DNA of 12,595 bases from the NCBI GenBank assembly GCA_026985705.1, contig JALSPY010000105.1, positions 1 through 12,595 on the forward strand, in the 5' to 3' direction. Both the position numbers and the translations under genes were made by a program. Below, one piece after another: positions 1-7,085 of the stretch (position 1 is its first letter; every line of letters begins with the position of its first letter). This DNA comes from Hydrogenothermaceae bacterium. Lineage in GTDB: Bacteria; Aquificota; Aquificia; Aquificales; Hydrogenothermaceae. A model generated the notes under the pieces. The model was not told the DNA's origin. It saw only the letters and a list, made by a program, of their open reading frames with translations, and did not search any database.

Positions 1-101
1 TTTCTTTCTCTTTAATTCATAACAAAACTATTTAACTATCTCCATTTTCAATTAAAATTATTAAGATTAAAAACAAAATTTTTTAGGAGGAATTTTTTTA
101 A

Positions 102-1715
102 ATGTTGCCAAACAATGACCAAGATTTGCAGAAGAGACTTTTAATAGCTTTACTAATTACCACATTTTTAACTATGGGTTATGTTGCATTTACACAAATT
201 TTCTTTCCTGAGAATACCTCTAAAACAAAATCTCAAACTAAAGTTGAAGCAACTGTTAAGAATACAAACAGCACCACTGGGGCTAAAGAAGTCTATCATA
301 CCTCAAATAAAATCACTGGTGAATTTAATCTATTAATGGGAAGTAAAAGGATTAATTCTGATGATTTAAAAGACCTTCTGATTATAAAAACTGAGTATGG
401 AAAGTTGGAAATATCTAAAATAGGGGCAAGAGTAGTTTCTATATATGTTGATAAGTTTAAAACAGATATTATTAGTGATTTTTCAAAGAAAAATAGAATT
501 TTTCCAACAGAGATAATAACTACAGATAGCAGGTTAACGGAGTTAATAAACTTTTCTAAATATGAATTAAAAAAAGATGAAAAAAATAATAGATATATTT
601 TCACCTTAAATAAAGGCGGAGTAAAAGTAGTAAAGATTTTTAAAGTTAACGATGATGGAACTTTATCTCTTCAAATTAAAACAGATGGTTTAAAAAATGT
701 AGGTTTAGCAGTAATAAACGGAGTTGTTTTAAACAGTGAAGACAGTCGTTTTGGGCACAATGGGGCTGTGGTAAAAACAGACAAAAAATTAATAAAACTT
801 GATGCAGATATAAATCAGGAAAAAGTTATAAGGGGAAATATTTTATGGGCTGGAGAAGAGAATAAATATTTCTTACAGATGTTAGCCTCTAAAAATGGTT
901 TTCCAGCTACCCATATAATACCAATATCCTCTGATAAAACATTAGTATTATCTGAAATATCATCAAATTTAGACGGTTTGTTCTTCGGTGGACCTAAACT
1001 TTATTCATTACTCGGAAAGATTGATGAAAAGTATTCAAAACTTTGGAATGTAAACCTAGGTCTAGAGGAAACTATAGATTTCGGAATATTTGGAATTTTT
1101 GGAAAACCTCTATTTTTACTTATGCATCTAATTTATAAGTTTGTTCATGATTGGGCTATAACTATTATTATTATTACAGTTATATTAAGAATTATCCTAT
1201 TCCCTCTAAACCATAAAAGTTTAAAAGCTATGAAGAGAATGTCAGAATTAGCTCCTAAAATTCAACAATTACAGAAGAAGTATAAAGACAACCCACAGAA
1301 ACTTAATGAAGAATTAATGAAGTTGTATGCAGAGCATGGAGCTAATCCAATGAGTGGATGCTTACCTATTTTGGCTCAAATACCTATATTCATAGCTTTA
1401 TACAATGTTTTAATGGTAACAGTCGAGTTAAAAATGGAGCCTTTCCTGTGGATACCAGATTTGGCTAATAAAGACCCTTACTATATATTACCTATCCTTA
1501 TGGGATTATCTATGGTAGCTCAACAGTGGATAACTCCTTCCTCCGATAAAAATCAAAAGATGATGATGTATATAATGGCTGGTGTATTTACATTTTTATT
1601 TATGAACTTTCCAGCTGGTTTAGTATTATATTGGTTGACTAACAACATTCTTGGAATAGCTCAAAGCTTTATAATTAATAAACAGATGGAGAAGGAAAAA
1701 GCAGTCAAAAATTAA
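102..1715 (+). CDS. yidC: Membrane protein insertase YidC (Oxa1/Alb3 family, long Gram-negative form)
   Basis: YidC inserts and folds inner-membrane proteins, alone or with the Sec translocon. The 537-residue length matches the Gram-negative form. An uncleaved N-terminal membrane segment (about residues 11-35) is followed by a large, Lys/Asn-rich periplasmic domain (about 60-325). The conserved Oxa1 core lies at about 328-528. In it I see the membrane-segment Arg363 within ILRIILFPL, expected to lie in the hydrophilic substrate groove. A charged cytoplasmic coiled hairpin follows (about 370-412), then the GANPMSGCLPILAQIPIFIALY signature (residues from 413) and further membrane segments ending near 526. 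The start is supported by AGGAGG at 85-90, 11 nt upstream of the ATG. YidC is often beside rpmH-rnpA-yidD, but only about 100 bp lie upstream here, so that cannot be checked. It converges on thiO with a 21-bp gap. Confidence 0.97.
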   Translation: MLPNNDQDLQKRLLIALLITTFLTMGYVAFTQIFFPENTSKTKSQTKVEATVKNTNSTTGAKEVYHTSNKITGEFNLLMGSKRINSDDLKDLLIIKTEYGKLEISKIGARVVSIYVDKFKTDIISDFSKKNRIFPTEIITTDSRLTELINFSKYELKKDEKNNRYIFTLNKGGVKVVKIFKVNDDGTLSLQIKTDGLKNVGLAVINGVVLNSEDSRFGHNGAVVKTDKKLIKLDADINQEKVIRGNILWAGEENKYFLQMLASKNGFPATHIIPISSDKTLVLSEISSNLDGLFFGGPKLYSLLGKIDEKYSKLWNVNLGLEETIDFGIFGIFGKPLFLLMHLIYKFVHDWAITIIIITVILRIILFPLNHKSLKAMKRMSELAPKIQQLQKKYKDNPQKLNEELMKLYAEHGANPMSGCLPILAQIPIFIALYNVLMVTVELKMEPFLWIPDLANKDPYYILPILMGLSMVAQQWITPSSDKNQKMMMYIMAGVFTFLFMNFPAGLVLYWLTNNILGIAQSFIINKQMEKEKAVKN

Positions 1716-1736
1716 CTATCTCTTTTTCTTTTTTCT

Positions 1737-2822
1737 TTAAAGAAATCTTTTGTAAGAAAACACATCTAGATATTTATTTCCTTCATTTTTATCTATTAAA
1801 TCAGCCATTATCTTTGCAGTAATAGGAGCTAATAATATACCATTTCTGTAATGTCCTGTAGCTATATACACATTTTTTATAAAATAATCTCCCAAAATTG
1901 GCTCTAGGTCAGTTGTTCCCGGTCTGTAGCCAAACCAAATTTCCTGTATATTTTTATTTTTCATATGTGGAAATGTGTCTATTAAACCTTTAAACAGCTT
2001 CATAACACCCTTTACACTGTTTCCATCCTGAAAACCTACCCTCTCCTCTGTTGCACCTATCACAAGTCTAGAATAATCAAATCTTGGAATGATATATGCC
2101 CTAGAACTGAAGAAAACTTTATCTATCTCTCCCATTTCAATATCAACTCCAACCATCTCACCTTTTATAGGAAAAACAGGAATATCTAAAATCTTTCCAC
2201 TCCAAGCTCCAGCAGATAAAACACAGAAATCTCCATTTACATAACCGTTATTTGTGTATAATCTAAAAAACTCTCCATTTTTTTCCTCTATCTTTATAAC
2301 TCGTGTTTCTTCTATAACCTTAAAATTTTTTAATGCATACTCCCTTAAAGCTTTCATTAACAGCCTATTATCAACCTGTCCATCTTCCTCAAATAAAACA
2401 CCTCCGATAATCTCCTTTCCAAGAGATAAATAATTACCTTCTATATCTTTCCTATCTAGCCATTGACCTGATAATCCTAAAGTTTTATACGTAGTTAATC
2501 TGTTTATTAACTCTTCAGCATCTTTTTCTGAAAATGCAGGACAGAATATTCCACACTTCCAATAATTCGGATTTATTCCTGTATCTTCTTTTAATTCTTC
2601 CACAAAGTCCTTATACATCTGACGGCTTTCTAAACAGAAATCAAAGAAAATTCCCGGTTTTAACCCTTCTGCCTGAGGAGCTAACATTCCACCGGCAACC
2701 CAAGAGGCACCAAAACCTATTTTATCTTTATCTACTACAGTAATTTCATATCCTCTTTTATGTAATTCTCTAGCTATAGACAATCCTATAATTCCACCAC
2801 CTACAATTACTCCCCTTTCCAT
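1737..2822 (-). CDS. thiO: Glycine oxidase ThiO (FAD-dependent, thiamine thiazole pathway)
   Basis: ThiO oxidises glycine to iminoacetate, which feeds thiazole synthase ThiG in thiamine synthesis. The 361-residue protein opens with the FAD-binding GGGIIG loop (8-13), and an acidic residue at the end of the second strand (D31) fits ribose binding. The family hallmark WVAGGMLAPQAE is at 41-52. Near the C-terminus, GYRPGTTDLEPILG places R300, and GHYRNGILLAP places R326. These correspond to the substrate-binding arginines known from the Bacillus enzyme (R302 and R329); Y243 probably matches its Y246. AAAGAGGT lies just upstream of the ATG (complement of 2828-2835). The gene stands alone: no other thi gene is in the window and I see no TPP riboswitch upstream. 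Another D-amino-acid oxidase family member is possible, but the hallmark motif favours ThiO. Confidence 0.9.
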   Translation of the reverse strand: MERGVIVGGGIIGLSIARELHKRGYEITVVDKDKIGFGASWVAGGMLAPQAEGLKPGIFFDFCLESRQMYKDFVEELKEDTGINPNYWKCGIFCPAFSEKDAEELINRLTTYKTLGLSGQWLDRKDIEGNYLSLGKEIIGGVLFEEDGQVDNRLLMKALREYALKNFKVIEETRVIKIEEKNGEFFRLYTNNGYVNGDFCVLSAGAWSGKILDIPVFPIKGEMVGVDIEMGEIDKVFFSSRAYIIPRFDYSRLVIGATEERVGFQDGNSVKGVMKLFKGLIDTFPHMKNKNIQEIWFGYRPGTTDLEPILGDYFIKNVYIATGHYRNGILLAPITAKIMADLIDKNEGNKYLDVFSYKRFL

Positions 2823-2881
2823 TTTTTACCTCTTTGATTAGCATTTTTTTTATTTTATCACTGAAAAATATGTTTAACTTT

Positions 2882-2897
2882 ACAATAGTATTGTCAA
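2882..2897. promoter_or_regulatory. Candidate operator/promoter overlap between divergent thiO and amrS
   Basis: A perfect inverted repeat, ACAATA-G-TATTGT, occupies 2882-2894. It overlaps two -35-like hexamers: TTGTCA on the plus strand (2891-2896), with a loose -10 TATTTT at 2913-2918 toward amrS, and TTGACA on the minus strand (2897-2892) toward thiO. I see no strong -10 for thiO. In such AT-rich DNA a 13-bp palindrome could arise by chance, so a regulator binding here is an inference. Confidence 0.3.
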
Positions 2898-2955
2898 ATT
2901 TTTTAAATGTTATATTTTTTTAATAAAAGTAATAATTATTAATAAAGGTTTAAAA

Positions 2956-3981
2956 ATGGAAGTATTAGCTTGGATGTCTGAAAAAAAGAGCAATAACAAG
3001 GTTTTATGTAAAGCTTGTAATCAGAGATGTGTTTTAAATATAAATGAAGTAGGAAAGTGTGGAATAAGAAAAGTTAAAGAGGATGGAAATTTATATTTAA
3101 CAACATATGGATTAGCTGCTGCTTACAATGTGGACCCTGTAGAAAAAAAACCCCTTTTCCATTTCCTTCCCTCTACTCCTATCTTTTCTATAGGGACTGT
3201 TGGATGTAATTTCAGCTGTAAATTCTGTCAAAACTGGGAAATTTCACAGTATCCTCAAACACATAATGGAGAGGTTTTTGGGAAAACATTAATGCCAGAA
3301 ACAGTTGTTAATATTTGCAAAACATATGGTATTCCATCTATAGCTTATACTTACAATGAACCGGTAGTGTTTTTTGAGTATGCATACGACACTATGAAGT
3401 TAGCTAATGAAAATGGAATTAAAAATGTTTTTGTCTCAAGTGGATATGAAACAAAAGAGGCTTTAGAAACTTTAGCTCCATATTTAGATGCAATGAATAT
3501 AGATTTAAAGGCTTTTTCAGATAGATTTTATAGAGAAATTTGTGGCTCTAGACTAAAACCTGTTTTAAAAACTATAGAGCATGCCTATAAACTTGGAATA
3601 TGGATAGAATTAACAACTTTAATAATACCAAATGAGAATGATAGTCCAAAGGAATTAAAAGAATTAGCTAACTTTATTGCCTCTATAGATAAAAATATAC
3701 CTTGGCATATCTCTAGATTTTTCCCAGCTTACAAAATGTTAGATAAACCACCAACACCTATTGAAACTTTAAAAATAGCTTATGAAATAGGTAAAGAGGC
3801 TGGTTTAAACTATGTTTATGTTGGAAATTTTGACGATGAGGACAGAGAGAGCACATACTGTCTAAACTGTGGGTTTAAAGTAATTGAGAGAAGGGGACAT
3901 ATAGGACAGTATGTTAAGAATAATCTTATAGACGGAAAATGTCCGAAATGTAATACGGAAATAGCAGGGGTTTGGAAGTAG
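2956..3981 (+). CDS. amrS: AmmeMemoRadiSam system radical SAM enzyme AmrS
   Basis: This is a 341-residue radical SAM protein of the AmmeMemoRadiSam family, related in fold to pyruvate formate-lyase activases. The cluster-binding CxxxCxxC is C84-C88-C91 (CNFSCKFCQNWEISQ). Upstream is a Cys-rich N-terminal segment (C18, C21, C25, C35) typical of the family. At the C-terminus a four-cysteine ribbon (C302/C305 and C329/C332, ending in GVW) is also characteristic. The family is named for co-occurrence with AMMECR1 and MEMO domains, but neither partner lies in the window. I do not assign a reaction. The ATG at 2956 has AAAGG 7 nt upstream (2944-2948); a second ATG at 2974 lacks a ribosome site. The stop codon overlaps the ribosome site of mntA, so it is probably the first gene of a three-gene transcript with the MNT/HEPN pair. 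Confidence 0.9.
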   Translation: MEVLAWMSEKKSNNKVLCKACNQRCVLNINEVGKCGIRKVKEDGNLYLTTYGLAAAYNVDPVEKKPLFHFLPSTPIFSIGTVGCNFSCKFCQNWEISQYPQTHNGEVFGKTLMPETVVNICKTYGIPSIAYTYNEPVVFFEYAYDTMKLANENGIKNVFVSSGYETKEALETLAPYLDAMNIDLKAFSDRFYREICGSRLKPVLKTIEHAYKLGIWIELTTLIIPNENDSPKELKELANFIASIDKNIPWHISRFFPAYKMLDKPPTPIETLKIAYEIGKEAGLNYVYVGNFDDEDRESTYCLNCGFKVIERRGHIGQYVKNNLIDGKCPKCNTEIAGVWK

Positions 3982-3993
3982 AGGTTTTAATCT

Positions 3994-4344
3994 ATGGCTT
4001 ACACAAGAGAAGATTATATGAAACTTGTTGCTAATGCAATAGAAAAAATTTTAAAAGATAGATGTCTGATTATATTTTTTGGCTCTATTCTTACAGAGAG
4101 ATTTAGTAGAACATCAGATATAGATGTTGCTATCTTTTGTAAAGAAAGGTTAAAGTTAAAAGATTATCTAAAGTTAGAGGAAGAGTTAGAAAATATCCCC
4201 ATTCTAAGGGATATAGATTTAGTTGATATTAGAGATGTAAAGAATTTAAATTTTTTAGAAAACATATTGAGAGGCAGAATTTGGAGAAATTCACCAAAGC
4301 TTTTGGAAAACTTAAAAAAGCATACCGAAAGTTTAAAGGGGTAA
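3994..4344 (+). CDS. mntA: MNT-family nucleotidyltransferase antitoxin (MntA-like)
   Basis: A 116-residue minimal nucleotidyltransferase. The GSx10DxD signature is complete: G30-S31, then D42 and D44 after ten residues (GSILTERFSRTSDID). D75 or D78 in DIDLVDI can supply the third metal ligand, so the active site looks intact. In characterised MNT/HEPN pairs the MNT protein neutralises its HEPN partner by adding AMP residues to a tyrosine of that toxin; this role is inferred here from family and neighbourhood. AGAGG (3980-3984) overlaps the amrS stop codon, 9 nt before the ATG. The gap to amrS is only 12 bp, so the genes are probably co-transcribed. Its last 64 nt encode the start of hepT in another frame. 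A stand-alone nucleotidyltransferase of another role is less likely given the partner. Confidence 0.85.
   Translation: MAYTREDYMKLVANAIEKILKDRCLIIFFGSILTERFSRTSDIDVAIFCKERLKLKDYLKLEEELENIPILRDIDLVDIRDVKNLNFLENILRGRIWRNSPKLLENLKKHTESLKG
4269..4274 (+). promoter_or_regulatory. Ribosome binding site deciding the hepT TTG start
   Basis: GAGAGG ends 6 nt before the TTG at 4281 and lies inside mntA. No other plausible start with a ribosome site gives a full-length HEPN protein, so it supports translation from within the upstream gene. Confidence 0.6.
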
Positions 4345-4694
4345 TTGAAAATCCTTTTCTACCTGAAATATTCAGTGAAGAATTTCTTATTGAAATAACA
4401 ACAAAAAGATTTGAGTATACCTATGAAGCACTTTGGAAAACAGTTAAAGAGTTTTTAAGGGTAAGAGGTTTAGAGTGTAATTCTCCTAAATCCTGTTTTA
4501 AGGAAGCATTTAAGGAAGGCTTAATATCTGAAGAGTATGAAGATACAATTTTTTATATGATTTTGTTAAGGAACAGACTTGTCCATGTGTATGATGAAGA
4601 AATGGCTCGTGAGATTTATTTAAAATTAAAAGATGGAAAGTTTTTAAAAGCTATTGAAAGTGTTATAAAAAATTTAGAAAATGAGGAAGTTTAG
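4281..4694 (+). CDS. hepT: HEPN-domain toxin (HepT-like; nucleotidyltransferase substrate-binding protein, HI0074 type)
   Basis: A 137-residue, all-helical HEPN protein of the type paired with MNT enzymes. The catalytic Rx4-6H motif is present as R97-x4-H102, followed by V103-Y104, giving the RNxxxH-x-Y arrangement of HepT toxins. H102 and R97 are the expected RNase residues, and Y104 is the expected tyrosine modified by the MNT partner. Characterised HepT toxins act as RNases; cleavage by this one is inferred. The start is a TTG with GAGAGG 6 nt upstream, and it overlaps the 3' end of mntA by 64 nt. The N-terminal EKFTKAFGKLKKAYRKFK is the helix expected at the beginning of this family, which supports that start. 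The overlap implies translational coupling. The gene converges on fumA across 73 bp. Confidence 0.85.
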   Translation: MEKFTKAFGKLKKAYRKFKGVIENPFLPEIFSEEFLIEITTKRFEYTYEALWKTVKEFLRVRGLECNSPKSCFKEAFKEGLISEEYEDTIFYMILLRNRLVHVYDEEMAREIYLKLKDGKFLKAIESVIKNLENEEV

Positions 4695-4767
4695 TCTTTA
4701 CTTAAACTTATTAATTTAGATTTTTTATTGTTTTATAGAAAAAATTATAAAGAAAAGAGAAGGATTT

Positions 4768-5613
4768 TTATATTTCTATTTCTTTATGTCTTGCAGCGTG
4801 GCATTGTATGTTAACTGCTACAGGTAAGGATGCAATATGAGATGGAGCAATCTCAATTTTAACATCTATAACAGTTATTTTTCCTCCAAAACCTAAAGGA
4901 CCAACCCCAAGTTTATTAGCTTCCTCTATTAACTCCTCCTCTAACTTTGCAATTTTAGGGTCAGGATGTCTTTCTCCTATATGTCTAAATAGAGCTTTTT
5001 TAGCTAAAACTGTAGAGTAATCAAATGTTCCTCCAATCCCCACCCCTACGGTGAAAGGAGGACAAGCATTAGGTCCTGCATTTGCAATTGAGCTTAAAAC
5101 AAATTTTTTCACACCTTCCAAACCATCTGCCGGTTTCAACATTACCTGTTTACTTTGGTTTTCAGAACCACCACCTTTAGCAGCAAACTTTATTTTAATT
5201 TTATCACCGGGGACTATGTTGTAGTATATCAATGCTGGAGTGTTATCTTTTGTGTTTTTCCTCTCAAATACAGGGTCATAGGCTAAAGAAGCTCTTAAAT
5301 AACCTTCCTTCGTTGCCTCTCTAACTCCCTCATTTATAGCATCTGTTATATATCCATCTGTTATCCTTACATCCTGTCCTATATCAACAAAAAACACCGG
5401 ATAACCTGTGTCTTGACAGTATGCTACCTGCTCGGTCTTTGCAGTTTCAGCATTTTTTAATATTAAACCTAATATCTCCTTTCCTATTTCTGAAACTTCT
5501 TTCTCTTTTGCTTCTTCTATCGCTTTAACAAAATCTGATGGAAGATTATACTCTGTATCCATTACAAGTTTTTTTACAGCCTCTTTTATATGCTTTGCTG
5601 AAATCTCCCTCAT
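4768..5613 (-). CDS. fumA: Fumarate hydratase class I, alpha subunit
   Basis: This is the alpha subunit of the two-subunit, [4Fe-4S] class I fumarase, which interconverts fumarate and malate. The 281-residue protein carries the three expected cluster cysteines: C66 in YCQDTG, C184 in GPNACPPFTVG and C271 in NIQCHAARHKE. The glycine-rich KGGGSENQ and GVGIGG segments are also typical. I place the start at the ATG at 5613, because GGGAG (5626-5622) is 8 nt from it but only 2 nt from the TTG at 5619 that would add two residues. It follows mdh by 24 bp and is probably in the same transcript. The beta subunit that completes the enzyme is not adjacent and not in the window, so it must be encoded elsewhere. 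L(+)-tartrate dehydratase is a relative, but pairing with mdh favours fumarase. Confidence 0.92.
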   Translation of the reverse strand: MREISAKHIKEAVKKLVMDTEYNLPSDFVKAIEEAKEKEVSEIGKEILGLILKNAETAKTEQVAYCQDTGYPVFFVDIGQDVRITDGYITDAINEGVREATKEGYLRASLAYDPVFERKNTKDNTPALIYYNIVPGDKIKIKFAAKGGGSENQSKQVMLKPADGLEGVKKFVLSSIANAGPNACPPFTVGVGIGGTFDYSTVLAKKALFRHIGERHPDPKIAKLEEELIEEANKLGVGPLGFGGKITVIDVKIEIAPSHIASLPVAVNIQCHAARHKEIEI

Positions 5614-5621
5614 TTCCAAAA

Positions 5622-5626
5622 CTCCC
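5622..5626 (-). promoter_or_regulatory. Ribosome binding site favouring the downstream ATG of fumA
   Basis: On the minus strand GGGAG lies 8 nt before the ATG at 5613 and only 2 nt before the in-frame TTG at 5619. The spacing supports the ATG as the true start. Confidence 0.6.
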
Positions 5627-5637
5627 TTTAAAATTTT

Positions 5638-6636
5638 TTAAATCAATCCTAACTCTTTTATTCTACTTATACCATTTTTAACAGAGTTAACAGATTTTTC
5701 CCATAACTTCCATTCTTCCTCATTTAGCTCAAGTTTAATAATTTCTTCAACTCCCTCTTTACCTAGCTTAACTGGAACTCCAACATAAACATCATTAGCT
5801 TTGTAATAATCACCTTCTTCACCTTCCAAATATGTAGAGCATGGCATTATTTCCTTTTTATCCTTTAAGATAGCTTCTATCATATATGCTGTTGATGAGC
5901 CGGGAGCATGATATGCTGATGTGCCCATATAGTTAACTATCTCACCACCACCAAACTTTGTTCTTTCTACAATCTCTTTTAATCTTTCTTCTGGAATAAG
6001 TTTATTTAAAGGTATACCTGCAATATTTGAAACTGATAGAACAGGCACCATATCATCTCCATGCCCACCTAGGACATAAGCATTTATATTCCTTACCGAA
6101 ACTCCAACTTCCATACTTAAAAAGCTTTTAAATCTAGCAGTATCTAAAACTCCTGCCATTCCTATAACTCTGTTTTTTGGAAAACCTGTAAGTTTAAAAG
6201 CAGCATATGTTAAAACATCAACAGGATTTGATACGACTATAACAATAGAGTTAGGAGCAAATTTTTTTATTCTTTCAGATAAAATTTTGATTATTCCAAC
6301 ATTTTTTGATAGTAAATCATCTCTGCTCATTCCCGGTCTTCTAGGAAAACCTGCTGTGATAACAACAATATCTGAATTTTCTAAAGGTTCATATCCTTCA
6401 CCATCAGGAGAAACTACATAACCTTCAACTTCCACATCTGAGCCTAAGGATGTAGCCATCTGTTTTATATCTAATGCCTTTCCTTTAACAAATTCAAAAG
6501 TTTTATCTTCAGTTTTCCTAGGAATATCAAATAGTTTTACATTTGCTAATTCCTTTATAGCTAAGATGTTTGCCACATGCTCCCCAACGTTTCCTGCCCC
6601 TATTATAGAAACGGTTGGTCTCTTATAGTGGGTCAT
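5638..6636 (-). CDS. mdh: NAD-dependent malate dehydrogenase (LDH-like type)
   Basis: It interconverts oxaloacetate and malate in the TCA or reductive TCA cycle. The 332-residue protein has the Rossmann loop GAGNVG (13-18) and an acidic residue after the second strand (D37), which indicates NAD preference. Substrate-binding arginines lie in GFPRRPGMSRDDL (R99/R100 and R105) and at R168. The Asp-His catalytic relay is D165 and H192 (in GGHGDDM), with N137 in VVSNPVD. Arg rather than Gln in the active-site loop argues for malate over lactate. It is slightly longer than the usual 305-320 residues owing to a polar stretch at about 40-85. AAGGAGG (6651-6645) is 8 nt before the ATG, and a candidate promoter lies upstream. 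It precedes fumA by 24 bp, so two successive cycle steps are co-expressed. Confidence 0.95.
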   Translation of the reverse strand: MTHYKRPTVSIIGAGNVGEHVANILAIKELANVKLFDIPRKTEDKTFEFVKGKALDIKQMATSLGSDVEVEGYVVSPDGEGYEPLENSDIVVITAGFPRRPGMSRDDLLSKNVGIIKILSERIKKFAPNSIVIVVSNPVDVLTYAAFKLTGFPKNRVIGMAGVLDTARFKSFLSMEVGVSVRNINAYVLGGHGDDMVPVLSVSNIAGIPLNKLIPEERLKEIVERTKFGGGEIVNYMGTSAYHAPGSSTAYMIEAILKDKKEIMPCSTYLEGEEGDYYKANDVYVGVPVKLGKEGVEEIIKLELNEEEWKLWEKSVNSVKNGISRIKELGLI

Positions 6637-6680
6637 TTATAAATCCTCCTTGATACTAACGATAAAATTTCTTACAACTT

Positions 6681-6711
6681 ATTATAAATCAATTAAAAAA
6701 ATATAAAGCAA
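6681..6711 (-). promoter_or_regulatory. Candidate sigma70-type promoter for mdh-fumA
   Basis: On the minus strand, TTGCTT (6711-6706) and a perfect TATAAT (6686-6681) are separated by 19 nt, about 45 nt before the mdh start codon. The -10 is strong, and the spacer is slightly longer than ideal. Confidence 0.45.
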
Positions 6712-6732
6712 AAATTAGATAAGAAATATTTT

Positions 6733-7051
6733 TCAATTAGTGAGTTTGCACAGCTTACATGGTCTTAAATCAAAGATTTGAAGTATAAAGCATATCTCAT
6801 CTAAACTTATAGTTTCTACTTTTTTATCCTTTAACTTTATTCTCTTACTTTTATTCTTTCTTTTCTTTCTTTGTTAAGTAAACTTTATATGGTTTATCAG
6901 TAAAATATCTGTTGCACTCATCATATCTGTATTTTATTTTAATTTTTTGATTTATATCTTTGTAAACTTGGTTATAACTATATTTTGAACATCTTATAAT
7001 ATATATATTCCTTTCCTTAGTATTTTTCCTATTTGTTTTTTCTTTTTTATA
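6733..7051 (-). pseudogene. Decayed insertion-sequence transposase remnant (zinc-ribbon N-terminus, IS1-like)
   Basis: This fills most of the 449-bp gene-free stretch between mdh and plsY. Frame one (7051-6851, 66 codons, no start codon) reads like the N-terminal zinc ribbon of IS1-type transposases: Cys21, a Lys-rich centre, then YRYDECNRYFTDKPYKV. An intact ribbon has CxxC...CxxC. Here the second and third cysteine positions (24 and 43) are TAT tyrosine codons, each one transition from TGT. A stop follows at 6851. A second frame (6873-6733) overlaps it by about 23 nt and contains KDKKVETISLDEICFI, resembling the segment around the first catalytic Asp of a DDE transposase. About 60 residues that normally lie between these parts are missing, so an internal deletion or frameshift is likely. 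I saw no terminal inverted repeats. Chance similarity of a low-complexity AT-rich stretch cannot be excluded. Confidence 0.5.
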
Positions 7052-7085
7052 TCACCTTAAGTGTACTGAATACTAAATTAGTTTT

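Noticed and set aside
1..101. End of an upstream gene before yidC
   Set aside because: Every frame gives only a few residues before a stop, so no family can be recognised.
296..604. Antisense open frame inside yidC
   Set aside because: It lies entirely opposite a clear yidC coding region, has no recognisable domain, and reads as a low-complexity shadow of AT-rich DNA.
1714..1745. Rho-independent terminator between yidC and thiO
   Set aside because: TTTCTTTAAAGAAA (1732-1745) is a perfect palindrome but has no loop or GC stem, and it overlaps the thiO end. The T-rich tract may still help termination, but a hairpin terminator is not supported.
2534..2743. Plus-strand open frame inside thiO
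   Set aside because: It opposes the conserved N-terminal half of thiO and has no ribosome site or domain.
2823..2955. TPP riboswitch upstream of thiO
   Set aside because: The spacer is short and AT-rich, and I could not find the conserved CUGAGA and related core elements.
7072..7083. Terminator after plsY
   Set aside because: ACTAAATTAGT beside a T run has only five AT-rich pairs with no real loop, and on the plsY strand the T run is on the wrong side.
6637..7085. CRISPR array or structured RNA in the long spacer
   Set aside because: No spaced direct repeats and no GC-rich pairing are visible. The readable content is better explained by a decayed transposase.
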